The notes: generated by a model not told the origin, from the letters alone. Numbered from the stretch's first letter, positions 15,128 to 24,752 are shown. The stretch is DNA of 64,000 nucleotides from Planococcus antarcticus DSM 14505 (GCF_001687565.2 NZ_CP016534.2:3042501-3106500); one strand, 5' to 3'. Made by a program: numbers and translations.

Positions 15128-15985
15128 ATGAAAAAGAAAATTGCTTGGATTATTGATACAACTGGATTTGTAACAGAAGAATTTAAAGCGCATCCCGATG
15201 TTTACGCCGTTCCGCTGAATATTCATTTTGGCACTGAGGAATTTATTGATGACGGTGTGGATTTGACGAATGACGAACTTTATCAGCGTATGAAGGAATC
15301 AGCTGACTTTCCCAAAACATCCCAGCCCTCTGCAGGAAAATTTTCCGAACTTTACGATAAATTGAAAGAAGAATACGAATGCGCAATTGCTGTCCATGCT
15401 TCTGCAAAACTCAGTGGAACAATCGCCTCTTCTACTGCCGGTGCTGAAATGAGTGAATTTAAGGTCTATGCCGTCGATTCATTGGCGCTTTCTTACGGTT
15501 TATCAGGCTTGATCGAACGGGGTCTTAAGTTGCAGGAACAAGGGGTTGATGCTGAAGAAATTGCACAGCGGCTGGAAAAGGAAACCGCTAATTTCCGAAA
15601 CTATATTTTAATCGGCAATTTGTCCCAGCTTTATAAAGGCGGCCGTATGAGTGGCGCGCAGTATTATCTGGGAAGCCTGCTGCAGATCAAACCGATTGTC
15701 CAGCTTACCCCGGAAGGAGAGCTGAAACCCATCGACAAAGTGCGATCACATAAAAAAGCGATTCAGTATTTGATCAATCATGCCAAGAAAGATTATGAAG
15801 AATATGGCGTTCGGCGCTTTCAGATTATGCATGGCCATGTGATGAAAGAAGCCGAAAGCTTAAAACAGGAAGTACTGAAACAGATGCCGGAAGCTACTAT
15901 TTTAATTGGTGACTTGAGTTCATCGCTTGCTGTCCACGCAGGAGAAGGCACCCTTGCTTTCCTATGGAGGCGAGAAGATTTGTAG
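15128..15985 (+). CDS. DegV family fatty-acid-binding protein
   Basis: A 285-residue DegV/FakB-type protein. It has the two-lobed DegV pattern: IIDTTGFVTEEF at the N-terminus, TSQPSAGKFSELYDKL near 65, HASAKLSGTIASS near 95, and SQLYKGGRMSG near 165. FakB proteins bind a fatty acid for phosphorylation by FakA, giving acyl-phosphate for PlsX/PlsY. The start follows AAAAGGGGGG. The neighbouring PlsY-like gene supports a lipid role. The preferred fatty acid is not predictable. Confidence 0.88.
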   Translation: MKKKIAWIIDTTGFVTEEFKAHPDVYAVPLNIHFGTEEFIDDGVDLTNDELYQRMKESADFPKTSQPSAGKFSELYDKLKEEYECAIAVHASAKLSGTIASSTAGAEMSEFKVYAVDSLALSYGLSGLIERGLKLQEQGVDAEEIAQRLEKETANFRNYILIGNLSQLYKGGRMSGAQYYLGSLLQIKPIVQLTPEGELKPIDKVRSHKKAIQYLINHAKKDYEEYGVRRFQIMHGHVMKEAESLKQEVLKQMPEATILIGDLSSSLAVHAGEGTLAFLWRREDL

Positions 15986-16119
15986 AAACCCGCATGACTA
16001 ATGAACTACGGCAGAATTTATTTTTTCAGACTTTTCAACTGAATCAACTGGTCCTAACCGGATATTCTGCTCTTGTTCTGCTACAATAAGAGGAGAAGAA
16101 TGATGGTGAGGTGGATTTA

Positions 16120-17139
16120 ATGCAACATGTAGAACGAGAGCTTACTGAATTTGTAAAACTTTGTGATGCAAGAGGCCAATTAAATCCAAAAGCCATTGGA
16201 TATGCAAAACAACCCTTAGTAGAAAGCAATTTACGCGGTAACTTCATGCGCAAGAAAAAATGGAATTCATGGTGCGTATTCGGAGATGAAATTTTGTTTT
16301 CTGCAACGATTTCACATTTGGATTACGCAACTGTCTGCTTCGTTTATTTCTTCAATTATGAAACACAACGCTTTCACGAGAAAACGATTGTGCTTCCATT
16401 TACACGACATGTAAAATTACCTGAAAACGCACTGGATCCTTGTTATTTTCGCAGTGATTCTATGACGGTCGAATCAATATACAGCCAAGATGCAACTCAT
16501 TTAACTGTCAGCGCGAAAGAATTTGATGGAGAAGATTTAGAAGCAATTCTGGTTATTTCACATCCGAAAGATTACGAATCCTTAAACGTTGTAGTTCCTT
16601 GGAATCGCCAAACCTTCCAGTTTACCGGCAAACATACGTCACTACCGGTAAATGGAATGGTGAAAATCGGCAGTCAGCGTTTTGAGTTTGAGAAACTAGG
16701 CAGTTTTGCCGTATTAGATTACGGGCGGGGAGTTTGGCCGAGGGAATCTCTTCGGAATTGGGGAATGGCTTCCCAGCGTTCACTTGGCAAAGTGATTGGC
16801 TTGAATTTGGGTGGTAAATGGACCGACGGCACCGGAATGACGGAAAATGCTTTTTTTGTCAATGGCAAGATGACAAAAATCCATGAGGATATTTTGTTTC
16901 ATTACGATAGGGAAGACTATAAAAAACCCTGGTTAATTCATAGTAAATTCTCTGATGATGTCAGACTGACATTCTCTCCATTTTTTGAACGTGTATCTAA
17001 AACCGATGCACGACTCGTTAAATCAGAAGTTCATCAACTTTTCGGTTATTATAATGGCTATGTTCGCTACTCCGATGGTAAAAAACTGAAAATCACAAGG
17101 CTTCTCGGTTCTATCGAGGAGAATTATGCAAAATGGTAA
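16120..17139 (+). CDS. DUF2804 family protein
   Basis: A 339-residue soluble protein matching the DUF2804 pattern: LNPKAIGYAKQPLVESNL near residue 20, YGRGVWP near 206, GLNLGGKWTDGTGMTENAFFVNGK near 228 and FGYYNGYVR near 307. The family has no established biochemical role; its beta-rich sequence resembles hydroxyneurosporene-synthase/AttH-like folds. I chose ATG 16120 because GAGGTGG lies five bases upstream; an in-frame GTG at 16111 is the alternative. It is monocistronic with a strong terminator. Confidence 0.85.
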   Translation: MQHVERELTEFVKLCDARGQLNPKAIGYAKQPLVESNLRGNFMRKKKWNSWCVFGDEILFSATISHLDYATVCFVYFFNYETQRFHEKTIVLPFTRHVKLPENALDPCYFRSDSMTVESIYSQDATHLTVSAKEFDGEDLEAILVISHPKDYESLNVVVPWNRQTFQFTGKHTSLPVNGMVKIGSQRFEFEKLGSFAVLDYGRGVWPRESLRNWGMASQRSLGKVIGLNLGGKWTDGTGMTENAFFVNGKMTKIHEDILFHYDREDYKKPWLIHSKFSDDVRLTFSPFFERVSKTDARLVKSEVHQLFGYYNGYVRYSDGKKLKITRLLGSIEENYAKW

Positions 17140-17143
17140 TATG

Positions 17144-17180
17144 AAAAAGACGAATTGGGGAAATCCAATTCGTCTTTTTT
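17144..17180 (+). terminator. Terminator of the DUF2804 gene
   Basis: AAAAAGACGAATTGG pairs with CCAATTCGTCTTTTT around a six-base loop. Confidence 0.88.
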
Positions 17181-17214
17181 GAACTTTCAATTTGCGCAAA
17201 GATATTCCGTACCC

Positions 17215-17432
17215 CAGTTCCGCTTTTGTGGTCATAGGATGTGGATCATGCAGCTGTCTAGACAGGAAGCCGCGGAAGTCTACACTAGTTTACTCCATAT
17301 CCTATTAGTTTGGAGTTCAAGAATTCTTAGAAAAAAATAGAATGCAGCGAAAAAAACATAAGTTCGCTTCTATCTCACTAAATTTCTTAGCGCTTGGCGA
17401 TGAGCTTGCGCAGGAACAATCACCTTTGCTCC
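17215..17432. repeat. Dispersed repeat family member R3
   Basis: This degraded member carries two family modules. Bases 17231-17275 (CATAGGATGTGGATCATGCA and on) match the complement of 53400-53460, where the same block folds as a hairpin. Bases 17392-17432 match R1 at 11060-11100 in reverse orientation. It fills the gap between the DUF2804 terminator and gdpD; I see no gene here. Confidence 0.6.
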
Positions 17433-17494
17433 AACCTAAACGGCTAAAGCAGGTGTGTAAAAAATTTTTTAATTCACCTCATGCAGATACTTGT

Positions 17495-18208
17495 TCACCC
17501 GAAATGTGCCAGCATCTTTTCAGGATGATCCGTAAAGATTCCATGGATCCCAATTTTTTGAAGTTCTTCAGCGTAATTTACATCATTTACAGTATAAACA
17601 TAGATAATAGCACCTTTTCGCAATGCATCAGTGGTCATTCTTCTAAAAGCTGATGGCAAGGAAACATGGATTCGTTTTGTCCCAATGACACGTGCGTAAT
17701 CATAGACATCCACTAGCACCTCAAATGTCAGGATGGCGTTTTCCACTTTTTTTCCTTGTACCACTGACTGAATGTCTTCGTGATTAAAGGAAGAAATCAG
17801 CACACGATCCATAAATCCGCGCTCGGCAGCTAAATCGATCACTTTATCGACTAAGCCGTCATAAGGGAAGACATCGCTCTTCAATTCGATATTCAGCCTG
17901 TGATTGGTTTCTTCAAAAACATCAAATACTTCATCCAGTGTCGGAATCTTTTCCTGGCTCCATTCCTCGGAACGCCAGGACCCGCAATCCAACTCTTTCA
18001 ATTCTTTTAACGTCAACTCTTTCACGTATCCTTTGCCGTTTGTCGTGCGGTTGACTTTTTCGTCGTGAATAACAACAATTTCGCCGTCTTTAGTTAAATG
18101 CACATCAATTTCGACTCCTGTGATCGGCAATTCAGCCGCTGCACGAAAGGCAGCTAATGTATTTTCCGGATAGGCGCCTGAGCAACCTCTATGCGCGTAA
18201 ATCTTCAC
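17495..18208 (-). CDS. Glycerophosphodiester phosphodiesterase
   Basis: A 237-residue GDPD-family enzyme that hydrolyses glycerophosphodiesters to glycerol-3-phosphate and an alcohol. Motifs: YAHRGCSGAYPENTLAAF at the N-terminus (catalytic His and Arg), EIDVHLTKDGEIVVIHD (about 31-47) and a C-terminal IHGIFTDHPE. There is no signal peptide, so it acts in the cytoplasm. The GTG start at 18206-18208 follows GGAGGG by four bases. It lies only ten bases after kynA and is probably co-transcribed with it. Confidence 0.92.
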   Translation of the reverse strand: MKIYAHRGCSGAYPENTLAAFRAAAELPITGVEIDVHLTKDGEIVVIHDEKVNRTTNGKGYVKELTLKELKELDCGSWRSEEWSQEKIPTLDEVFDVFEETNHRLNIELKSDVFPYDGLVDKVIDLAAERGFMDRVLISSFNHEDIQSVVQGKKVENAILTFEVLVDVYDYARVIGTKRIHVSLPSAFRRMTTDALRKGAIIYVYTVNDVNYAEELQKIGIHGIFTDHPEKMLAHFG

Positions 18209-18218
18209 AAAATCCCTC

Positions 18219-19073
18219 CTATATGTCTGTCCGTATTTCCCATAACTCTGGGAAAAAGTATTGGTCAAGAACTTTTTTTAAATAATTGACTCCTGACGAG
18301 CCTCCGGTTCCTTGCTTAAATCCTATCACACGCTCCACAGTCTTCATATGACGGAAACGCCATTGCTGTAGCCAGTCTTCGATGTCCACTAACTTCTCTG
18401 CCAGTTGGTATAATTCCCAATGCGTATCCACATCGCGATAAACCGTCTTCCAGGCATCGCGAACACTTTCGTTGGATTCGTAGACCATGCTGACATCCCG
18501 CTCTAATACTTCGGCGTCGACGGCAAATCCGCTTCTGGCCAACTTTTGAATCGCTGCGTCATAGAGACCCGGTGCGTTAAACGCTTTTTCAAGCTGTGTA
18601 TGAAGCTCTGCGTCTTTTTCATAGATTTTCAGCACATGCTTGGTTTTGTAGCCAAGGGCGAATTCAATCATGCGGTACTGATAGGACTGGAAACCGCTGG
18701 CATTGCCTAAATCATCACGAAACTCCATGTATTCAGCCGGAGTCAATGTAGACAGAACGTCCCATCCTTGGATAATCTGGGATTGAATCCGTGACACCCG
18801 TGCCAATTGCTTGAACGCCTGCTGCAGATCGTCTTTATGGATATTGTCGATGGCTGCCCGCAGTTCATGCAAAATCAGCTTCATCCACAACTCTGATACT
18901 TGGTGGATGATAATAAATAAGGTTTCATCATGATGCCCACTGACTCCGTCTTGTGCCGTCAATAGCTTGTCCAGATGAAGATAGTCTCCGTAGGTCATGC
19001 TTTCCTTAAAATCTGTGCGGATGTTCTTTTCGGCTGCCGCTGCGGTATTTTGCCCGTTTTGGTAGTTGTTCAT
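18219..19073 (-). CDS. kynA: Tryptophan 2,3-dioxygenase
   Basis: A 284-residue heme dioxygenase opening the indole ring of L-tryptophan to N-formylkynurenine. Visible motifs: [13 protein letters not shown] (substrate region), [23 protein letters not shown] (about 48-70), [19 protein letters not shown] and the C-terminal [22 protein letters not shown] (heme and loop). The ATG at 19073 follows GGAGCG. In other Bacilli kynA lies with kynB and kynU; here it is followed by gdpD and no other kynurenine gene is in the window. A dispersed MITE-like element begins about 125 bp upstream. Confidence 0.93.
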   Translation of the reverse strand: MNNYQNGQNTAAAAEKNIRTDFKESMTYGDYLHLDKLLTAQDGVSGHHDETLFIIIHQVSELWMKLILHELRAAIDNIHKDDLQQAFKQLARVSRIQSQIIQGWDVLSTLTPAEYMEFRDDLGNASGFQSYQYRMIEFALGYKTKHVLKIYEKDAELHTQLEKAFNAPGLYDAAIQKLARSGFAVDAEVLERDVSMVYESNESVRDAWKTVYRDVDTHWELYQLAEKLVDIEDWLQQWRFRHMKTVERVIGFKQGTGGSSGVNYLKKVLDQYFFPELWEIRTDI

Positions 19074-19200
19074 CAAAGTCGCTCCGTTCGTTCTCGGCTT
19101 TGGCTCTGCTGCTCTCAGTTGGTACCTCTTCTGCAAGTGGTTCGAGTAAATCTTGAAAATTCGAGATTATAAACAGTATAAGCTAAATGAAAGGATGAAG

Positions 19201-19425
19201 TTGTGGAAGTTGAACTAAAGAAGTATCCTATTAAAAACCGCTTCGGTCGCTTTGGGCATGGCTCTCGCCGCGCCTCCGCTAAGATAATCTCTCGATATGG
19301 AGCGAAACAGCGAAGACTCCTATGAGAGCAGCGTAAGCGACACGGAAAGGAGCATTCGGCGCAAGCTCTTAGCAGCTGATTTGCGGAACATTAACAGGTC
19401 CGAATCATTCGTTCAACTTATACAC
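19201..19425 (+). mobile_element. MITE-like element R4
   Basis: A 225-bp non-coding element bounded by inverted ends AAGTTGAACTAAAGAA (19207) and TTCGTTCAACTTATAC (19408-19423). Its interior shares modules with the element at 35628 (CGCTTTGGGCATGGCTC, ATATGGAGCGAAACAGC) and, in reverse, with 53089 (CTCTTAGCAGCTGATTTGCG, GGAACATTAACAG). It abuts the truncated YusW-like gene. Confidence 0.7.
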
Positions 19426-19426
19426 T

Positions 19427-19720
19427 ATCAACTTTCCAGGTGTGGACAACGAGATTGAAATTAACTACGAGGAAAATCGAGACAAAGTGGAAGCAGCGTA
19501 CAAAAACGAAAAGATGAAAACCAATCTGGCTGGAAACGATGCCATGGCTGAAATTGAAGGTGGACTCAGCCAAATGGAATTGACACCCAAAACAGCTGAT
19601 GAAGAAGTCATTACGCAAGTCATTGAAGCTTTTGGCATCGAGGAGGGCTTTACTGAAATTGAAGTCGAAGTCACCTATCCCGATGGTGTAAAAAAAGAAT
19701 ACAAGCAAATCAGTAACTGA
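19427..19720 (+). pseudogene. 5'-truncated YusW-like gene
   Basis: Reading into INFPGVDNEIEINYEENRDK and through to VEVTYPDGVKKEYKQISN, this is about 97 residues of a YusW-like domain. Family members normally begin with a signal peptide or lipobox; here the frame runs straight back into the inverted end of MITE R4 and no signal sequence follows. A GTG at 19442 could start a 92-residue product but has no good ribosome site. The simplest reading is a gene that lost its 5' part at the element junction. Alternatively a short cytosolic derivative is still made. Confidence 0.6.
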
Positions 19721-19750
19721 TTTACTTAAAGATCAGTTGCCGAGTGCCAC

Positions 19751-19783
19751 AAAAAACCATTCGCTTATGCGGATGGTTTTTTA
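19751..19783. terminator. Bidirectional terminator between YusW remnant and GNAT gene
   Basis: AAAAAACCAT(T)CGC and GCG(G)ATGGTTTTTT pair around TTAT with A and T runs on each side. Confidence 0.8.
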
Positions 19784-20629
19784 TTACACTGTTCTATGTT
19801 TCCAATAGGAAATGGTCTGTATTCTTTGAAACCCAGATTTCTCATAGACATAAAGCGCATCGTTATCCGTTTCGACATCCAGTAGAACTTCCGTAAGTCC
19901 GCGTTGAAACGCGAACTGCCGACACCATTTCAAGAACTGTTTGCCATAACCATGCCCCTGTTGATCAGGATGAACGGCAAATGCAGTCACCCATAAGACA
20001 CTCTCTTCGGTCACCAGCGTTGCAGTGGCGATCAGCTGATGGCCTTTCTGAAGCAGCCAAATTTCCCTTTCCGGATCTATCATATTATGCTCCATAATCG
20101 GTATAATTGTGTCATCGAATCCTGCAGACAGTAAAGCCCTCAGCTCTTCAGCTTCTCCCGCATACGGAACAACCTCCACCCCTTCAGGCAAGCAATTGTC
20201 TGGTAGCGGCTCCGCGGAAAGGAGGATTTCATTGAATTCTGGCTGATACCCGTTGCTTTCCATAAACGCGGCAATTTCCGCATCTCCTGCGAAAGCCGCC
20301 AACTCACTCTCCGCCTGGCGCTGTGCCAAGGCATGAGACACACCGTCTGCCAGAGCCGTCCCAAGTGAAAGCCTTCGGTAATTCGGATGGACAAACAGCG
20401 ACCATTCATAATGATGCAGCCCCACCATATCTGCTACTGCGGCAAAGCCGATCAATTCCTCCTGACTGGTATAGGCAATCACGGCAAAGCCTCTTGAATC
20501 GGCCGCTCTCCACAAGGAAGGGTGAAGGACCGTTCTCTGCTCAGCTGGTAATTCTTTCAACAACGTCGTCATATCACTGGCTGTTTGTTCATCTACCGGA
20601 AATGAAACGATTGATAACGATAAATCCAT
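19784..20629 (-). CDS. GNAT acetyltransferase, tandem domain
   Basis: A 281-residue protein with two GNAT folds. The first (about 1-140) has a weak acetyl-CoA site (FVHPNYRRLSLGTALADG). The second (about 150-281) has the classical FAVHPDQQGHGYGKQFLKW loop and the C-terminal NDALYVYEKSGFQ motif, so it is probably the active one. The acceptor is unknown. ATG 20627-20629 follows GGAGG by seven bases; upstream in-frame codons lack a ribosome site. Confidence 0.87.
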   Translation of the reverse strand: MDLSLSIVSFPVDEQTASDMTTLLKELPAEQRTVLHPSLWRAADSRGFAVIAYTSQEELIGFAAVADMVGLHHYEWSLFVHPNYRRLSLGTALADGVSHALAQRQAESELAAFAGDAEIAAFMESNGYQPEFNEILLSAEPLPDNCLPEGVEVVPYAGEAEELRALLSAGFDDTIIPIMEHNMIDPEREIWLLQKGHQLIATATLVTEESVLWVTAFAVHPDQQGHGYGKQFLKWCRQFAFQRGLTEVLLDVETDNDALYVYEKSGFQRIQTISYWKHRTV

Positions 20630-20772
20630 CTTACGACCTCCTAAAGATTTAAATTCCGCTAAAGCGGTTTGTGGAAAATTTCCCACTATCTCATGTTTCT
20701 CTGTGTTTTATCCTATCATACGGCGGCAAAAACCGGTATTCGCCTCAAAGGTAAAATAGAGGCTTTAAAACC

Positions 20773-20813
20773 TAAAAGGCCTGCTCTGCAGTAACAGAGC
20801 AAGCCTTCTTTTC
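20773..20813 (-). terminator. Terminator of the ABC exporter operon
   Basis: AAGGCCTGCTCTG and CAGAGCAAGCCTT pair with one mismatch around six bases downstream of the second ABC gene. Confidence 0.7.
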
Positions 20814-20868
20814 GTTCCATTATGGTATTTGATGTAATGAAGCAACTGAAGCTTGGGAAAACTCATTC

Positions 20869-22692
20869 TTATACCTTCGCATCTGCTAGCATATTGGCAT
20901 AAATGCCGTTTCCATTCATCAACTGTTGCTGTGTTCCCGATTCCACCAGTTTCCCCATCTCCATGACTAAAACCAAATCGGCTTTTCGAACTGTATTCAA
21001 TCTGTGAGCGATGACGAAACTAGTACGCCCCGCCATGAGACGCTCCAATGCTTCTTGTATCTTTAATTCCGTAACAGTATCGATGCTGCTTGTTGCTTCA
21101 TCCAGAAGAAGGATAACTGGGTCTGCAATCAGCGCACGGGCAATCGATAGCAATTGCTTCTGGCCCTGGCTGATCATTGAACCGTCTCCTGTCAGAATCG
21201 TATCGTAGCCATTCGGCAGCTTTTCGATAAAGTCATGGGCGTTGGCTCCTTTTGCTGCTTTCACTACTTCTTCATCCGTCGCATCCAATTTGCCGTAGCG
21301 GATATTGTCGCTGACTGTTGCTTCGAACAGGAAAGGATCCTGCAGCACGAAAGCGATTTGTTTGCGCAAGGTTTCCCGTGGCATGGCAGCAATCGGTGTG
21401 CCGTCGAGACGAATCTCTCCTTCGTCGGCATCATAGAAACGTGCCAATAATTGCATGATGGTCGTCTTACCTGCCTCGGTTGCCCCAACAAGTGCTGTGG
21501 TTTGGCCTATTCCAACAGAAAAGCTGACGTCGCGAATGGTCCAATCTTCTTCTGCTCCTTCGTATTTAAAAGAAACTTTGTCGAAAACAACTTCGCCTTC
21601 CAATTGCTTATCCAAATTAAAGACTAGGTCGTCTTTTTCTTCTGTTTCATCCATAATCGAGAAAACACGCTCTGCCCCGGCGATGGCAGACAATACGGTA
21701 TTAAACTGATTGGCCAAGTCGTTTAACGGACGCGTAAACTGTCGGGAGTACTCGGTGAAAATGACGATGACCCCAATCGATACGGAACCGTTTAATGCCA
21801 AAATCCCGCCAACACCGGCGACAATGGCAAAGCTTCCGTTATTGAGGAAGTTCATCACTTTCGGAATAAAACCAGCATAGGTCCATGCCCAAAATCCTGC
21901 ACGGCGAAGCCTCTCGCTTTTTTCACGGAATTCTTCCATAACACGAGGTTCCTGTGAAAATGCTTTGACGATTTTCTGACCGGAAATCGTTTCTTCGATC
22001 ATGCCATTCAGTTCGCCAATCGCTTTTTGCTGTTCTTTATAGAGCCGCCCTGTGCGCTTGGTGATCCACTGTATCGAAATGTACATGAGCGGAATGATGA
22101 TCAAGGTTAATAAGGTCAATAACGGACTCAGTGTCAGCATGACAATGGCCGTGCCGGTCAATGTCAAAATACTGGAAAATACTTGAATGAAGGATGTATT
22201 CAATGTGGCAGAAACGTTTTCAATATCATTGGTCATCCGACTCATTAATTCCCCGTGCTGCCGCTTATCAAAAAAGCTTACCGGCAAGCGCTGAAGATGT
22301 GAAAAAAGCCGCGTCCGCAAACGAAAAATCACCTGCTGAGCAATTCCAACCATCCAAAAATTCTGTAAATACAAGGAGACAGAATGACCAATGTATACCA
22401 CAATCAGCCATAAAACCACCTCTCCCATCCCGTTGAAGCTCTGTGGCACAATGTATTCATCAATAATAAAGCCAATCAAATAAGGCCCGAGCAACGCTAA
22501 AGCCGAACTGACAAAAACAAGCGCCAATACCACAATCAGCAGCAAGCGCTGTTCGTCCACCAGCTTCCAGACTTTCAGAAGAGTTGACTTCCAGTTTTCA
22601 GCACGCTCAGATTTTTTTTCTTTCTTTTTATTCAAATCTTCCTTCGTTAGAATCGGTTCATGGCCGAAAGGGCGGCGAATGGCTCTAAACAT
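20869..22692 (-). CDS. ABC exporter half-transporter, catalytic subunit (YfiC-like)
   Basis: A 607-residue fused permease-ATPase with six predicted helices (about 50-330) and a C-terminal ATPase. Walker A is GATEAGKTT, Walker B is ILLLDEATSSID with catalytic Glu, and the switch is VIAHRL with His, while the signature is ISQGQKQ. It pairs with the upstream gene, which has complementary lesions, so the two form a heterodimeric exporter of the YfiBC/BmrCD type. The substrate is unknown, possibly lipids or drugs. ATG 22690-22692 overlaps the upstream gene by eight bases; an ATG six bases earlier is too close to the ribosome site. Confidence 0.9.
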   Translation of the reverse strand: MFRAIRRPFGHEPILTKEDLNKKKEKKSERAENWKSTLLKVWKLVDEQRLLLIVVLALVFVSSALALLGPYLIGFIIDEYIVPQSFNGMGEVVLWLIVVYIGHSVSLYLQNFWMVGIAQQVIFRLRTRLFSHLQRLPVSFFDKRQHGELMSRMTNDIENVSATLNTSFIQVFSSILTLTGTAIVMLTLSPLLTLLTLIIIPLMYISIQWITKRTGRLYKEQQKAIGELNGMIEETISGQKIVKAFSQEPRVMEEFREKSERLRRAGFWAWTYAGFIPKVMNFLNNGSFAIVAGVGGILALNGSVSIGVIVIFTEYSRQFTRPLNDLANQFNTVLSAIAGAERVFSIMDETEEKDDLVFNLDKQLEGEVVFDKVSFKYEGAEEDWTIRDVSFSVGIGQTTALVGATEAGKTTIMQLLARFYDADEGEIRLDGTPIAAMPRETLRKQIAFVLQDPFLFEATVSDNIRYGKLDATDEEVVKAAKGANAHDFIEKLPNGYDTILTGDGSMISQGQKQLLSIARALIADPVILLLDEATSSIDTVTELKIQEALERLMAGRTSFVIAHRLNTVRKADLVLVMEMGKLVESGTQQQLMNGNGIYANMLADAKV

Positions 22693-24412
22693 ATTCATCA
22701 ACCTCCTCTTCCTGTTGAGACATGGCAATCTGACGATATAGTTCCGAACTCTTCATGAGCTGCTCGTGGGTTCCATAAGCCGAAATGCTGCCATCTTCCA
22801 GTAGCAAGATGCGGTTGGCTCTCATCGCCGTACGGATTTTCTGTGTGACTACGAGCATCGTCGCATTTTCCCGGTCCAGCTTTTCCCATAATGCGGCTTC
22901 GGTTTTGACATCCAGTGCACTTGTGCTGTCATCCAAAATCAAAATGGATGGTTTTCGCACCAATGCACGCGCAATTGATAGACGCTGTTTTTGGCCACCG
23001 GATAAATTGACGCCTTTTTGTCCAACACGTGTAAAATAACCTTTCGGGAAACGTTCAACGGTTTCATGGATTTGTGCTTTGACAGCCGCGTCAGCCAGTT
23101 CTTCTTGTACCACTTCATCTTTGCCCCAGGACAAATTATTGGAAATCGTCCCAGTAAACAGAAGCGATTGCTGCGGCACTATGCCAATCGTTTTGCGCAG
23201 CGCACGCAGCGACCAGTCTCTGACGTCCCTGCCATGAACGGAGACTGTTCCCTCGGTCACGTCATAAAAACGTGGAAGCAGCTGTAGTAAGGAAGATTTC
23301 CCGGACCCCGTCGCTCCCATGATTGCCAGCTTTTCATTGGCTTTCAAATGGAAGGAAACATTCTCTAGAACAGGCTGTAAGGTTTCGGGATACGTGAACG
23401 ATACATTATCAAACCGTACTTCTCCCCGGCGGACAGCCTTTATCTCTCCGACTTCGTCTTTTTCATGGACATCTTCTGCCAGCAGCACTTCTTCAATGCG
23501 CTCGGAAGAAGCTTTTGCACGGGCGAAAATCATGATGATAAAAGAGAACATTGTGAAAGCGCCTGTCATACGCATCGCATAGTTGACAACAGCGACCAAT
23601 TCACCAATTTGAGCTCCCCCACTGCGGATTTCAAATGCACCAAACCATAAAACGGCCAATAAGGACAGATTCATCCCGAACAATAAAATTGGTAATATAA
23701 TTTCCATGATCCTGAATGCTTTTACCGTATCGACTTTTAACGCACCTGCTACTTCAGAAAAGCGATTGGCTTCATATTTCCCACGCAGATAAGCTTTAAT
23801 CAGACGCACTGCCTGCAGATTCTCTTGGACGATGCGGTTGACGCGATCCAACCGCTTTTGGACAAAGCCAAAATAACTAACACCTTTTTTGACCATGACA
23901 TACAAAAAAATCAGCAAAAACGGAAAAACAATCACTAAATAGAATGCTAGTTTCGGATTAACGACAAATGCCATGATCATGCTCCCTACCACTAGCAAAG
24001 GGGCACGCAGCATGATTCGCAGCCCCATGTAGAGGACTTGCTGAACCATCGTGACATCACTGGTCAAGCGTGTGATCAAACCAGAAGCCGGGAATTTATT
24101 GAACATTGCCAGCGAGAATGATTGAATGCGTCCATAGACCGCCTGCCGAAGATCAAACGAGAAGTTTTGCGATGCATGTGCAGCAAAATACGAATTGACA
24201 ATTCCTGAAACAAAAGCAATGACGGATAAAGCCATTAGCACAATCCCTAGTTGAATGATAACTTCTTGATCTTTTGCGACGATCCCTTTGTCAATAATGC
24301 TCGCGATGATAAGCGGCTGCATCAATTCGACGATCAATTCCAGAAGCATTAAAATCAATGCGATGACGATGTAAAATTTATATGGTTTGGCGTACGAAAA
24401 TACTGTTTTCAT
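22685..24412 (-). CDS. ABC exporter half-transporter, degenerate-site subunit (YfiB-like)
   Basis: A 575-residue partner of the downstream ABC gene, with six helices (about 15-300) and an ATPase domain. Walker A GATGSGKSS and signature LSGGQKQRLSIARAL are intact. However Walker B reads LILDDSTSALD, with Asp at the catalytic Glu position, and the H-loop is VTQKI with Gln instead of His. One composite ATP site of the heterodimer is therefore non-catalytic, as in TM287/288. The start follows GGAGGCATTTCC. Confidence 0.92.
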   Translation of the reverse strand: MKTVFSYAKPYKFYIVIALILMLLELIVELMQPLIIASIIDKGIVAKDQEVIIQLGIVLMALSVIAFVSGIVNSYFAAHASQNFSFDLRQAVYGRIQSFSLAMFNKFPASGLITRLTSDVTMVQQVLYMGLRIMLRAPLLVVGSMIMAFVVNPKLAFYLVIVFPFLLIFLYVMVKKGVSYFGFVQKRLDRVNRIVQENLQAVRLIKAYLRGKYEANRFSEVAGALKVDTVKAFRIMEIILPILLFGMNLSLLAVLWFGAFEIRSGGAQIGELVAVVNYAMRMTGAFTMFSFIIMIFARAKASSERIEEVLLAEDVHEKDEVGEIKAVRRGEVRFDNVSFTYPETLQPVLENVSFHLKANEKLAIMGATGSGKSSLLQLLPRFYDVTEGTVSVHGRDVRDWSLRALRKTIGIVPQQSLLFTGTISNNLSWGKDEVVQEELADAAVKAQIHETVERFPKGYFTRVGQKGVNLSGGQKQRLSIARALVRKPSILILDDSTSALDVKTEAALWEKLDRENATMLVVTQKIRTAMRANRILLLEDGSISAYGTHEQLMKSSELYRQIAMSQQEEEVDEYV

Positions 24413-24508
24413 GGAAATGCCTCCTAAACGTTTCGAACCTCGAATCTTTGTATAGAATAGTATGCCATAATTTTCAGATATCGAATAGGAATTTCTAGTT
24501 TAAACCAG

Positions 24509-24542
24509 AAAAACGATGCCTCTTTAGGAGACATCGTTTTTA
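24509..24542. terminator. Terminator-like hairpin
   Basis: AAAACGATG and CATCGTTTT pair across a 14-base interior with flanking A and T runs. It probably ends transcription of the EamA gene from the right, about 210 bp after its stop. Confidence 0.6.
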
Positions 24543-24582
24543 TTGGATTGATATGGTTTGGAATATCAGATTCTACTTTCAT

Positions 24583-24682
24583 TAGTCGCTTCGGCCGCTT
24601 TGGGCATAGCTCCCACAAGAAGCCAGGCAAAGTACGCCTGTCTGCTTGCTTCGCTTAGCCCGTGGACGCGCCTGCGCTAAGC
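24583..24682 (+). repeat. Dispersed repeat family member R5
   Basis: GCTTCGGCCGCTTTGGGCAT...TAGCCCGTGGACGCGCCTGC matches the complement of 45076-45181 almost throughout and the left part of the elements at 19201 and 35628. No inverted ends are visible. It lies in the gap 24413-24752, which otherwise holds the ABC operon promoter region and a terminator. Confidence 0.65.
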
Positions 24683-24752
24683 TACTGGATGAACAAAGCG
24701 ATTCGATTATTTTCCTTAGCTCAATGAATAAAAAATATAGACTTGCCTCTGC

